Assembly: GCF_003665435.1 (NCBI RefSeq)
Contig: NZ_CP023407.1
Span: forward strand, 5,815,501 to 5,879,500
Reading direction: 5' to 3'
Length of the DNA stretch: 64,000 nt
Source: Streptomyces fungicidicus
Lineage (GTDB): Bacteria > Actinomycetota > Actinomycetes > Streptomycetales > Streptomycetaceae
In this document: positions 55,220 to 63,385 of the stretch, in pieces
Layout of the letters: every line of letters begins with the position of its first letter
How positions within the stretch are numbered: the stretch's first letter is position 1
Made by a program: the position numbers and the translations under genes
Notes under the pieces: model-generated
Told to the model about the DNA's origin: nothing
The model's database searches: none
Seen by the model: only the letters and a program-made list of their open reading frames with translations

Positions 55220-57604
55220 ATGCCCACCAACGGTGTTCCCACCAGGATCACGCAGGGCTCCGGGACCAGGGGCGGCATCGGCGAGTCCACCCTCCGCCCG
55301 GACGGCACCCTCAAGGTCACCGGCGAGTTCGCGTACTCCTCCGACATGTGGCACGAGGACATGCTCTGGGGCCAGATCCTGCGCTCCACCGTCGCCCACG
55401 CCGAGATCGTGTCCATCGACACCGGCGAGGCGCTCGCCGTGCCCGGCGTGTACGCCGTGATGACGTACGACGACCTCCCCACCGAGGTGCGGAACTACGG
55501 CCTGGAGATCCAGGACACCCCGGTCCTCGCGCACGGCAAGGTCCGCCACCACGGCGAGCCGGTCGCGATCGTCGCAGCCGACCACCCGGAGACGGCCCGC
55601 CGGGCCGCCGCCCGGATCAAGGTCGAGTACCGGGAACTCCCCGTCGTCACCGACGAGGCCTCCGCCACCGCCCCCGGCGCGGTCCTCGTCCACGAGAACC
55701 GCGACGACCACCACATCGGCCACGTGCCGCACCCCAACATCGTGCACCGCCAGCCCATCGTGCGCGGCGACGTGGCGTCGGCGCGGGAGCGCGCGGACGT
55801 GATCGTCGAGGGCGAGTACACCTTCGGCATGCAGGACCAGGCCTTCCTCGGCCCCGAGTCCGGGCTCGCGGTCCCCGAGGAGGACGGCGGGGTCCACCTC
55901 TACATCGCCACCCAGTGGCTCCACTCCGACCGTCGCCAGATCGCGCCCGTCCTCGGTCTGCCCGAGGACAAGGTACGCATGACCCTGGCCGGCGTCGGCG
56001 GCGCGTTCGGCGGGCGCGAGGACCTGTCCATGCAGATCCACGCCTGTCTGCTGGCGCTGCGCACCGGCAAGCCCGTCAAGATCGTCTATAACCGCTTCGA
56101 GTCCTTCTTCGGGCATGTCCACCGCCACCCGGCCAAGCTGTACTACGAGCACGGGGCGACGGCGGACGGCAGGCTCACCCACGTCAAGTGCCGCATCGTC
56201 CTGGACGGCGGCGCGTACGCCTCCGCCTCCCCGGCCGTGGTCGGCAACGCCTCCTCCCTCGGCATCGGCCCGTACGTGGTGGACGACGTCGACGTCGAGG
56301 CCGTCGCGCTCTACACCAACAACCCGCCCTGCGGCGCCATGCGCGGCTTCGGCGCGGTCCAGGCGTGCTTCGCCTACGAGGCGCAGATGGACAGGCTGGC
56401 GGCACGGCTCGGCATGGACCCGGTGGAGCTGCGGCAGCTCAACGCGATGGAGCAGGGCACGATCATGCCCACCGGGCAGCCGGTCGACTCCCCGGCGCCG
56501 GTCGCCGAACTCCTGCGCCGGGTCAAGGCCATGCCCATGCCCCCGGAGCGCCAGTGGGAGAGCAGCGAGGGCGCCGACGTGCGCCAGCTGCCGGGCGGAC
56601 TGTCCAACACCACCCACGGCGAGGGCGTCGTACGCGGGGTCGGCTACGCGGTCGGCATCAAGAACGTCGGGTTCTCCGAGGGCTTCGACGACTACTCCAC
56701 CGCGCGGGTGCGGATGGAGGTGCTCGGCGGTGAGCCGGTCGCCACCGTGCACACCGCGATGGCGGAGGTCGGCCAGGGCGGCGTCACCGTCCACGCGCAG
56801 ATCGCCCGCACCGAGCTCGGCGTCGTCCAGGTGACCATCCACCCCGCCGACACCCGGGTGGGATCGGCCGGCTCGACGTCCGCCTCCCGGCAGACGTACG
56901 TCACCGGCGGCGCGGTCAAGAACGCCTGCGAGCTGGTCCGGGAGAAGGTGCTGGAGCTGGGCCGGCGGCGGTTCGGGTCGTACCACCCGGCCTGGGCGAC
57001 CGCCGAACTGCTGCTGGAGGGCGGCAAGGTCGTCACCGACGGCGGCGAGGTGCTCGCCGACCTGGTGGACGTCCTCGGCGACGAGGCGGTCGAGGTCGAG
57101 GAGGAGTGGCGGCACCGGCCGACCGAGCCCTTCGACCTGCGCACCGGCCAGGGCAACGGCCACGTCCAGTACTCCTTCGCCGCCCACCGGGCCGTCGTCG
57201 AGGTCGACACCGAACTCGGCCTGGTGAAGGTGATCGAGCTGGCCTGCGCGCAGGACGTCGGCAAGGCGCTCAACCCGCTGTCCGTGGTCGGCCAGATCCA
57301 GGGCGGCACCACGCAGGGCCTGGGCGTGGCGGTGATGGAGGAGATCGTCGTCGACCCGAAGACGGCGAAGGTGCGCAACCCGTCCTTCACGGACTACCTC
57401 ATCCCCACCATCCTCGACACGCCGTCCATCCCGGTCGACGTGCTCGAACTCGCCGACCACCACGCCCCGTACGGCCTGCGGGGCGTCGGGGAGGCACCCA
57501 CCCTGTCCTCGACCCCGGCGGTGCTCGCGGCCATCCGCGACGCCACGGGCCTGGAGCTGAACAGGACGCCGGTCCGCCCGGAACACCTCACGGGCACGGT
57601 GTAG
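55220..57604 (+). CDS. Xanthine dehydrogenase family, molybdenum-binding subunit
   Basis: 794 residues, the Ald_Xan_dh_C plus MoCoBD arrangement. GVGGAFGGREDLSMQ is the Moco-proximal loop, PPCGAMRGFGAVQACFAYE the arginine-bearing substrate loop of xanthine-type enzymes (not the cysteine loop of CO dehydrogenase), and LRGVGEAPTLS near the end bears the catalytic glutamate. Substrate is probably hypoxanthine or xanthine, given the PucR neighbour. The ATG follows the previous gene's stop by two bases. Confidence 0.95.
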   Translation: MPTNGVPTRITQGSGTRGGIGESTLRPDGTLKVTGEFAYSSDMWHEDMLWGQILRSTVAHAEIVSIDTGEALAVPGVYAVMTYDDLPTEVRNYGLEIQDTPVLAHGKVRHHGEPVAIVAADHPETARRAAARIKVEYRELPVVTDEASATAPGAVLVHENRDDHHIGHVPHPNIVHRQPIVRGDVASARERADVIVEGEYTFGMQDQAFLGPESGLAVPEEDGGVHLYIATQWLHSDRRQIAPVLGLPEDKVRMTLAGVGGAFGGREDLSMQIHACLLALRTGKPVKIVYNRFESFFGHVHRHPAKLYYEHGATADGRLTHVKCRIVLDGGAYASASPAVVGNASSLGIGPYVVDDVDVEAVALYTNNPPCGAMRGFGAVQACFAYEAQMDRLAARLGMDPVELRQLNAMEQGTIMPTGQPVDSPAPVAELLRRVKAMPMPPERQWESSEGADVRQLPGGLSNTTHGEGVVRGVGYAVGIKNVGFSEGFDDYSTARVRMEVLGGEPVATVHTAMAEVGQGGVTVHAQIARTELGVVQVTIHPADTRVGSAGSTSASRQTYVTGGAVKNACELVREKVLELGRRRFGSYHPAWATAELLLEGGKVVTDGGEVLADLVDVLGDEAVEVEEEWRHRPTEPFDLRTGQGNGHVQYSFAAHRAVVEVDTELGLVKVIELACAQDVGKALNPLSVVGQIQGGTTQGLGVAVMEEIVVDPKTAKVRNPSFTDYLIPTILDTPSIPVDVLELADHHAPYGLRGVGEAPTLSSTPAVLAAIRDATGLELNRTPVRPEHLTGTV

Positions 57605-57662
57605 CCTCCGGCCTCCGGCTCACCCGCACCCTGCCCGCACCCGCCGCCGAGGAGACCGAGAC

Positions 57663-58850
57663 ATGCTGGACATCGCCGAGGAGCTGAACCGGTGGGTCGG
57701 GCAGGGCCGCGACTTCGCGGTCGCCACGGTGGTGGAGGTCGGCGGCAGCGCTCCGCGCCGGCCCGGCGCCGCGCTCGCGGTGGACGCCGACGGCACGGCG
57801 CTCGGCTCCGTCTCCGGCGGCTGCGTGGAGGGCGCGGTGTACGAGCTGTGCGCGCAGGCGCTGCGGGACGGCGAAACCGTCCTGGAGCGCTTCGGCTACA
57901 GCGACGAGGACGCCTTCGCGGTGGGCCTCACCTGCGGCGGGGTCGTCGACATCATGGTCACCCCGGTACGGGCGGCGGACCCCGTCCGCCCGGTGCTCGC
58001 CGCGGCGCTCGCCGCCGCGGCGAGCGGGGAGGCGGCGGCGGTGGCGCGGATCACCGGCGGTCCGCGGGAGCTGAGGGGCCGCGCGCTCGTGGTCCGCCCG
58101 GACGGCTCGTACGAGGGCGGCTTCGGCGCCCACCCGGAACTGGACCGTACGGTCGCCGCCGAGGCGGGCGCCCTCCTGGACGCCGGCCGCACCGGCACCC
58201 TGGAGATCGGTGAGCGGGGCTCGCGCTGCGGCGCACCGCTCACCCTCCTGGTGGAGTCCTCCGTTCCGCCGCCCCGGATGATCGTCTTCGGCGCGGTCGA
58301 CTTCGCGTCGGCGCTGGTCCGGGTCGGCAAGTTCCTCGGCCACCACGTCACGGTGTGCGACGCCCGGCCCGTCTTCGCCACCCGGGCCCGCTTCCCGGAG
58401 GCCGACGAGATCGTCGTCGAGTGGCCGCACACCTACCTGGAGCGCACCTCCGTGGACGCCCGCACGGTCCTCTGCGTCCTGACCCACGACGCCAAGTTCG
58501 ACGTGCCCCTGCTGAAGCTCGCGCTGCGGCTGCCGGTGGCGTACGTCGGCGCCATGGGTTCCCGCCGCACCCACCTGGACCGCGAGGCGCGGCTGCGCGA
58601 GGTCGGCGTGACCGACCCGGAACTGGCCCGCCTCAGGTCGCCGATCGGCCTCGACCTGGGCGCCCGCACCCCGGAGGAGACGGCCCTGTCCATCGCCGCC
58701 GAGATCGTCGCGAACCGCCGCGGCGGCAGCGGAGCCTCCCTGACCGGCGCCCACACCCCGATCCACCACGACGGGCCGGGCGCGCCCGCGGGCACGCCCG
58801 GCCCGTCGTGGTGCGACGAGATCAGCGCGGAACGCCCTACTTCAGGGTGA
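57663..58850 (+). CDS. xdhC: XdhC-family Moco maturation protein
   Basis: 395 residues. The N-terminal XdhC_CoxI domain (FAVATVVEVGGSAPRRPGAALAV; GSVSGGCVEG) and C-terminal Rossmann domain (VPVAYVGAMGSRRTH, SPIGLDLGARTPEETALSIAAEIVANR) are complete. XdhC brings sulfurated molybdenum cofactor to the dehydrogenase. The fold ends near residue 350; the last 30-40 residues are Gly/Pro-rich and encoded across a 19-base terminator stem, and the stop lies within the convergent gene's 3' end. The GAGGAGACC ribosome site precedes the ATG. Confidence 0.92.
   Translation: MLDIAEELNRWVGQGRDFAVATVVEVGGSAPRRPGAALAVDADGTALGSVSGGCVEGAVYELCAQALRDGETVLERFGYSDEDAFAVGLTCGGVVDIMVTPVRAADPVRPVLAAALAAAASGEAAAVARITGGPRELRGRALVVRPDGSYEGGFGAHPELDRTVAAEAGALLDAGRTGTLEIGERGSRCGAPLTLLVESSVPPPRMIVFGAVDFASALVRVGKFLGHHVTVCDARPVFATRARFPEADEIVVEWPHTYLERTSVDARTVLCVLTHDAKFDVPLLKLALRLPVAYVGAMGSRRTHLDREARLREVGVTDPELARLRSPIGLDLGARTPEETALSIAAEIVANRRGGSGASLTGAHTPIHHDGPGAPAGTPGPSWCDEISAERPTSG
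58764..58813. terminator. 19-base-stem hairpin inside the 3' end of xdhC
   Basis: CACCACGACGGGCCGGGCG (58764-58782) and its exact complement (58795-58813) surround a 12-base loop. It lies before the xdhC stop at 58850 and beyond the end of the convergent EEP gene (58837), so it ends transcription from the left inside the coding frame of xdhC. Confidence 0.85.
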
Positions 58851-59790
58851 CGGTGCCCGTGAGGATGCGGTGGTCGGAGCACAGGCCGACGGTGCAGTTC
58901 TCGGAGGTGACGAGGGAGTCGGCGCTGTAGCTGCCCGGGGACGCGAGCGCGGACTCGCGGACCAGGATGAGGTCGAGCTTCTGCGCGCCTCCGCACGGGG
59001 AGTTGGTGGCGCCGGCGTTCGTGGTCGGCTCGCCGTAACCCCAGCAGTTTCCGGGGTCGTTGTCGTCGAGCTCGCGGTAGGCGCCGACGTTGTTGTCGTT
59101 GTACTGCGTGTCCACCGAGGCCGAGTAGACCGGGTTCATGGACGGATAGTGGGGCTGGACGTTGAAGTCGCCCGCGATCAGGACCTTCTCGCCGGCTCCG
59201 TGCCAGCCTTCCAGCCGGTTCTTGATCTCATTGATCTGCGTGTACTTGACCGAGTCGACGGTGGTCAGGTGAGTTGCGCAGAAGCGCACCCCCGAGCCGT
59301 CGGCGAGCGGCGCGCACAGCAGGTTGCGGCGTTCGTACAGGCTTCCGTCGTCGGCGAGGTCTATCCGCGCCGCGGTGCCCAGCGGCCGCTTGCTGAAGAT
59401 GGCGTTGCCGAACTCGTCCTCGTCCTCGCCGCAGACGCCGGTGTTGGCGGCGCGGCTCGGCTCGAAGCGGGCGAAGTTGGTCTCGTCCACAGGCCAGTTC
59501 TTCGCCCTGAGCTGCTCGACGAGGGCGTCGTACTGGCCCCTGCACAGTTCGTTGAACGCGGCGAAGTCCGCATCGCGGTTCACCATCGACGTGGCGGCCA
59601 GCGACACCATGTTGGTGTCGCTGCTGCCGCGGTGGAAGGTATTGCCCGCGACGTTCCACTGCCAGACGTTGTAGGTCCCCGCGCTCGAGGCCTGGGACTG
59701 CGCCGTGTCGGCCTGCGCCGTGGCCGTCGGCAGCAGCACGGCGAGGAGCGCGCCCGCCGTTGCCAGCCACGCCCTGCGGAACTGTCGCAT
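58837..59790 (-). CDS. Secreted endonuclease/exonuclease/phosphatase (EEP) family enzyme
   Basis: 317 residues. Signal peptide about 1-26 (LATAGALLAVLLPTATAQA). EEP fold residues: WNVAGNTF, FNELCRGQ (metal Glu), CATHLTT, AGDFNVQPH (catalytic Asp, Asn) and CSDHRILTG (Asp-His). Cysteine pairs fit an extracellular enzyme. The substrate could be DNA, phosphoinositide or sphingomyelin. GGGAGGAC precedes the ATG at 59790; an upstream in-frame ATG at 59874 would give a poor signal peptide. It overlaps xdhC by 14 bases at the 3' end. Confidence 0.9.
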   Translation of the reverse strand: MRQFRRAWLATAGALLAVLLPTATAQADTAQSQASSAGTYNVWQWNVAGNTFHRGSSDTNMVSLAATSMVNRDADFAAFNELCRGQYDALVEQLRAKNWPVDETNFARFEPSRAANTGVCGEDEDEFGNAIFSKRPLGTAARIDLADDGSLYERRNLLCAPLADGSGVRFCATHLTTVDSVKYTQINEIKNRLEGWHGAGEKVLIAGDFNVQPHYPSMNPVYSASVDTQYNDNNVGAYRELDDNDPGNCWGYGEPTTNAGATNSPCGGAQKLDLILVRESALASPGSYSADSLVTSENCTVGLCSDHRILTGTVTLK

Positions 59791-59955
59791 GAGAAGAGTC
59801 CTCCCGTTGCACGGCCGTCCCCAAGTCCGGGACTTTGCCATGTGTTTGTCTTCTTGGCTGCGTCTGTATATCACGCGTTGATCACGCTGGCCCGGTAGTT
59901 TTCCGGTGCGGCGATTGCCGTAAGACGTACGGGAGTTGCCTTCGCCGTCGCGGGG

Positions 59956-60396
59956 TCACGCCTGCCGGAGCAGGCGGTTCACCGCGCGTCCGAAGACGAG
60001 GCGGCCCGCCCGGGAGAGTGCGGCGTCGCCGAAGGGGGGCAGGAAGCGGACCCGGATGTCCTCCCGCCACACCACGTGCGTCCGGCCGCCCGGACCCGGG
60101 CGCACCTCGATCTCGGCCCAGCCGGTGACGAACCGGCCGCGCTTCTCCAGGCGGCAGAAGCCCGGCGAGCCGTCCGCCGGGGGCCGCCAGACCGTCACTT
60201 CCATCGGGTCGTCGAAGGCGAGCGGGCCCAGGCCCGTCCGGGCGACGAAGACGGTGCCCTCGCCCGTGGGCGGGGGAGTGGTCACCCTGACCCGGGTCAT
60301 CGGCACCACGGCGCCGTGGCGCGGCCACGTGGTGAGCCTGCGCCACGCCTCGTCGAGGGGGAGGGGCGCCGTGCGCCGGAGCTGGAAGAGGGCCAC
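59956..60396 (-). CDS. SRPBCC (START-like) family protein
   Basis: 146 residues. The LRRTAPLPLDEAWRRLTTWPRHGAVVPMTRVRV start and GTVFVARTGLGPLAFDDPMEVTVWRPP middle are the beta-strand/helix pattern of polyketide-cyclase/START-like SRPBCC proteins, which bind hydrophobic ligands. No catalytic residue can be assigned. The GTG start lies six bases after TAGGAT, so the message is likely leaderless. Confidence 0.85.
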   Translation of the reverse strand: MALFQLRRTAPLPLDEAWRRLTTWPRHGAVVPMTRVRVTTPPPTGEGTVFVARTGLGPLAFDDPMEVTVWRPPADGSPGFCRLEKRGRFVTGWAEIEVRPGPGGRTHVVWREDIRVRFLPPFGDAALSRAGRLVFGRAVNRLLRQA

Positions 60397-60810
60397 GGGA
60401 GGATCCTAGGCAATCCGGCACGTCCGGGTGCGGGCCACCCGCCCGGCACCACGGGTACGGCGCTCCCGGCTCCGCCTTGCCCGCGGCCGGCAGCCGGGGG
60501 ACCGCGGTGTCCTCGGTACGGTCCCGTGGCGGGCGCACCAGGGGGCCGGTGCGGCGCTGTGGCTGCGCGTGGGAGCGCCCGAGCTCCTGGCGGGTACCGT
60601 CCGGCACCAGCTCCGTCGGGCGGCCGTGGAGCCCAGGTGGGGAGGGGGCCGGCCGTGTGAGGGCCGTCACCCGGTCGGACGCCCGGGTGTTTGGGACGAC
60701 CGCGAACGCGGCACCCGCGTTCCGGTGGACCCCACACTCCCGCAGGGACGGAGCACAGCCGCGATGCGCATCCTTCGTACCGAGGCCCCCCTCCCCAGGA
60801 GGACGTCCGG
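60397..60810. other. 414-base gap before the glycan cluster
   Basis: No gene is supported; frames through it are Arg/Gly/Pro-rich with no homology I can see. It carries the -10 box of the SRPBCC gene at the left and an AGGAGGACGT ribosome site of the GT2 gene at the right end. The promoter of the cluster must be here but I cannot identify it. Confidence 0.5.
60403..60408 (-). promoter_or_regulatory. -10 box TAGGAT, likely leaderless start of the SRPBCC gene
   Basis: On the minus strand TAGGAT is followed by CCTCCC and the GTG start codon. This is the fourth gene in the window with this geometry, and no ribosome site is visible. Confidence 0.55.
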
Positions 60811-61818
60811 ATGACGTCGTACGCCGTCGTGATCCCCACCCTGCTGCGGGACTCCCTCGCCGACTGCCTCGCCGCGCTGGCCGCCGCGCACGGGCCGCGA
60901 CCCGACGAGATCGTCCTCGTCGACGACCGGTCCGACCCCGATCCCGCACCGGACGCCGCCGCCCACGCCCTGACCGTCCTCGGCGACCTGCGTGACCGCA
61001 CCACCACCGTCGTGACCGGCGGAGGCCGCGGGCCCGCCGCCGCGCGCAACACCGGGCTGCGCGCCGTCACCGCGCCCTGGGCCGTCTTCCTCGTCGACGA
61101 CGTGCAGGTGGGGCCGTACTGGTGCGCCCAGCTCGTCCGGGACCTCGAGGAGGCGCCCCCCGACACCGCCGGCGTCCAGGGCGTCATCAGCGTGCCGCTG
61201 CCCGGCGGACGCCGCCCCACCGACTGGGAACGCGGCACCGCGGGCCTCGCGCGCGCCCGCTGGACCACCGCCGACATGGCCTACCGCACCGAGGCCCTCG
61301 AGCAGGTCGGCGGCTTCGACGAACGCTTCCCCCGCGCCTTCCGCGAGGACGCCGACCTCGCGCTGCGCCTCCTCGACGCCGGCTGGCGCATCCGCAGGGG
61401 CCACCGCCTCACCCGGCACCCCGTGCGCCCCGCCTCCCGCTGGGCGTCGGTGCGGCAGCAGCGCGGCAACGCCGACGACGCCCTGATGCGGCGCCTGCAC
61501 GGCCCCGACTGGTGGGACAAGGCGGTCGCGCCGCGCGGCCGGATCCGCCGGCACGCGGTGATCACCGCGGCCGGCGCCGCCGCCTGCGTCCTGGCCGCGG
61601 CCGGACACCGCAGGGCGGCCACCGCCTGCGCGGCCGGCTGGGCCGCCGGCACCGCCGAACTCGCCCGCGCCCGCATCGTGCCCGGCCCGCGCACCCGCGA
61701 CGAGGTGACCACCGTGGTGGCCACCAGCGTGGTCATCCCGCCCGCCGCGACCTGGTACCGGCTGGCGGGCGCCTGGCGCCACCGGAACGCCCCCGCCTGG
61801 CGCGAGGTGGCCCGGTGA
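60811..61818 (+). CDS. Family 2 glycosyltransferase
   Basis: 335 residues. GT-A fold: YAVVIPTLLRDSLADCLAAL, DEIVLVDDRSD, GGGRGPAAARNTGLRAVTAPWAVFLVDDV (DxD-like VDD) and GGFDERFPRAFREDADLALRLLDAG (ED motif with catalytic base). After residue 240 there are two hydrophobic helices (ITAAGAAACVLAAAGH; VTTVVATSVVIPPAATW) that may bind the membrane. AGGAGGACGTCC precedes the ATG. GTGA overlap with the next gene shows coupling in the cluster. Confidence 0.93.
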   Translation: MTSYAVVIPTLLRDSLADCLAALAAAHGPRPDEIVLVDDRSDPDPAPDAAAHALTVLGDLRDRTTTVVTGGGRGPAAARNTGLRAVTAPWAVFLVDDVQVGPYWCAQLVRDLEEAPPDTAGVQGVISVPLPGGRRPTDWERGTAGLARARWTTADMAYRTEALEQVGGFDERFPRAFREDADLALRLLDAGWRIRRGHRLTRHPVRPASRWASVRQQRGNADDALMRRLHGPDWWDKAVAPRGRIRRHAVITAAGAAACVLAAAGHRRAATACAAGWAAGTAELARARIVPGPRTRDEVTTVVATSVVIPPAATWYRLAGAWRHRNAPAWREVAR

Positions 61819-62399
61819 GCCCGGTGAAGGCGGTGCTGTTCGACCGCGACGGCACGCTGGTGCACGACGTCCCCTACAACGCCGACCCCGCCCTGGTGCG
61901 GCCCGTCGACGGCGCCCGCGAGGCGCTCGACGCGCTCCGCGCGCGGGGCGTGCGCACCGGCGTCGTCACCAACCAGTCCGGCATCGGGCGCGGACTGCTC
62001 ACCGACGCCGACGCCCGCCGCGTCAACCGGCGCGTCGAGGAACTCCTCGGCCCGTTCGACGTCTGGGCCATGTGCCCGCACGCCCCCGACGACGGCTGCC
62101 ACTGCCGCAAACCCCGCCCGGGCATGATCCTCTGGGCCGCCGGCCGTGTCTGCGCGAGCCCCGCCGACTGCGTCGTCGTCGGCGACATCGGCGCCGACGT
62201 GGAGGCCGCCCGCCGGGCCGGCGCGCACGCCGTCCTCGTGCCCACACCGGAAACCCGCGCCCAGGAGGTGAGCGCCGCGCCCCACGTCGCCCCGGACCTG
62301 CGGACGGCCGTCCGCATGCTCCTGACCGCCCCGCCCTGGGACCGGCCCGGCGCGGCCGGCCCCGGGACCGGGCGACGGCCCGAGCGGAGGCCGATGTGA
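61815..62399 (+). CDS. HAD-IIIA phosphatase, GmhB-like (heptose bisphosphatase)
   Basis: 194 residues. DRDGTLV is HAD motif I, VVTNQSGIGRG motif II, RKPRPGMI with VVGDIGADVEAA motifs III and IV. CPHAPDDGCHC is the zinc-binding loop of GmhB/histidinol-phosphatase-type members. In the context of a heptosyltransferase-like gene the likely role is dephosphorylation of D-glycero-manno-heptose 1,7-bisphosphate. GTG start overlapping the GT2 gene and stop overlapping the GT9 gene. Confidence 0.92.
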   Translation: MSPVKAVLFDRDGTLVHDVPYNADPALVRPVDGAREALDALRARGVRTGVVTNQSGIGRGLLTDADARRVNRRVEELLGPFDVWAMCPHAPDDGCHCRKPRPGMILWAAGRVCASPADCVVVGDIGADVEAARRAGAHAVLVPTPETRAQEVSAAPHVAPDLRTAVRMLLTAPPWDRPGAAGPGTGRRPERRPM

Positions 62400-63385
62400 A
62401 GGCGCTCGTGACCCGGCTCGACAGCTTCGGCGACGTGCTGCTCGCCGGGCCCGCCGTGCGGGCGGTCGCCGCTCGCGCCGACACCGTCACCCTGCTGTGC
62501 GGGCCGCACGGGGCGCCCGCCGCGCGGCTGCTGCCCGGAGTGGACGAGATCCTCGTCTGGGACTCGCCGTGGACCGGCTTCCAGCCGCCCCGCGTCGACC
62601 GGGCCGACATCGACGGCCTCGTCGCCGCCGTCGACGCCGACAGCGCGCTGATCCTGACCTCCTTCCACCAGTCCCCGCTGCCCACCGCCCTGCTGCTGCG
62701 CCTCGCCGGCGTCGGCTTCATCGCCGCCGACAGCGAGGATTACCCCGGCTCCCTCCTCGACGTGCGCCACCACCGCGCCCCCCACGCCCACGAGGCCGAG
62801 GCGGCGCTGGACCTGGCCGAGGCCGCCGGCTTCCCCCGCGTCGACGACGGACGGCTGCGCGTGCTCCCGCCGCCCGCGGCCGGCCCGCTGACCGGCCCCG
62901 GGGAGTACGTCGTGGTCCACCCCGGCGCCAGCGTCCCGGCCCGCGCCTGGAGCCCCGGACGGTGCGCGCAGGCGGTACGCGAACTCACCGCCGCCGGACG
63001 CCGGGTGGTGGTCACCGGCGGGGCGGGCGAGCGGGACCTGACCGCGTACGTCGCCGGCGACGCGGCCGTCGACCTCGGCGGCCGCACCGGCGCCGCCGAA
63101 CTCGCGGGGGTGCTCGCCGGGGCCGCATGCGTGGTCACCGGCAACACCGGCCCCGCCCATCTCGCCGCCGCCGTCGACACCCCCGTGGTGTCCCTGTTCG
63201 CGCCGGTCGTCCCCGCCGAACGCTGGCGGCCGTACGGGGTGCCGTACGTGCTGCTCGGCGACCAGGACGCGCCCTGCGCGGGGACCCGCGCCCGGCGCTG
63301 CCCCGTACCGGGCCACCCCTGCCTGGACACCGTGACCGCGCTCGACGTCGTCGCGGCGGTCGACAAGCTCGTGGAGGCGCCATGA
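62396..63385 (+). CDS. Family 9 glycosyltransferase (heptosyltransferase-like)
   Basis: 329 residues of the GT9 GT-B fold. RLDSFGDVLLAGPAVRAVA is the usual start (RxxxxGDxxxxxP); VVHPGASVPARAWS and CVVTGNTGPAHLAAAVDTPVVSLFAP are the C-terminal nucleotide-sugar-binding blocks. In Gram-negatives this family adds heptose to LPS. Here it probably transfers heptose to an unknown surface glycan or lipid. GTG start (GTGA overlap). Confidence 0.93.
   Translation: MKALVTRLDSFGDVLLAGPAVRAVAARADTVTLLCGPHGAPAARLLPGVDEILVWDSPWTGFQPPRVDRADIDGLVAAVDADSALILTSFHQSPLPTALLLRLAGVGFIAADSEDYPGSLLDVRHHRAPHAHEAEAALDLAEAAGFPRVDDGRLRVLPPPAAGPLTGPGEYVVVHPGASVPARAWSPGRCAQAVRELTAAGRRVVVTGGAGERDLTAYVAGDAAVDLGGRTGAAELAGVLAGAACVVTGNTGPAHLAAAVDTPVVSLFAPVVPAERWRPYGVPYVLLGDQDAPCAGTRARRCPVPGHPCLDTVTALDVVAAVDKLVEAP

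Noticed and set aside
55157-57586. 809-codon minus-strand frame opposite the molybdenum subunit gene
   Set aside because: No family similarity, biased Gly/Val/Arg/Asp/Leu composition; shadow of the real gene on the plus strand.
60428-60814. Possible gene in the gap before the glycan cluster
   Set aside because: Several frames are open but none shows a domain, a ribosome site or codon bias different from chance.
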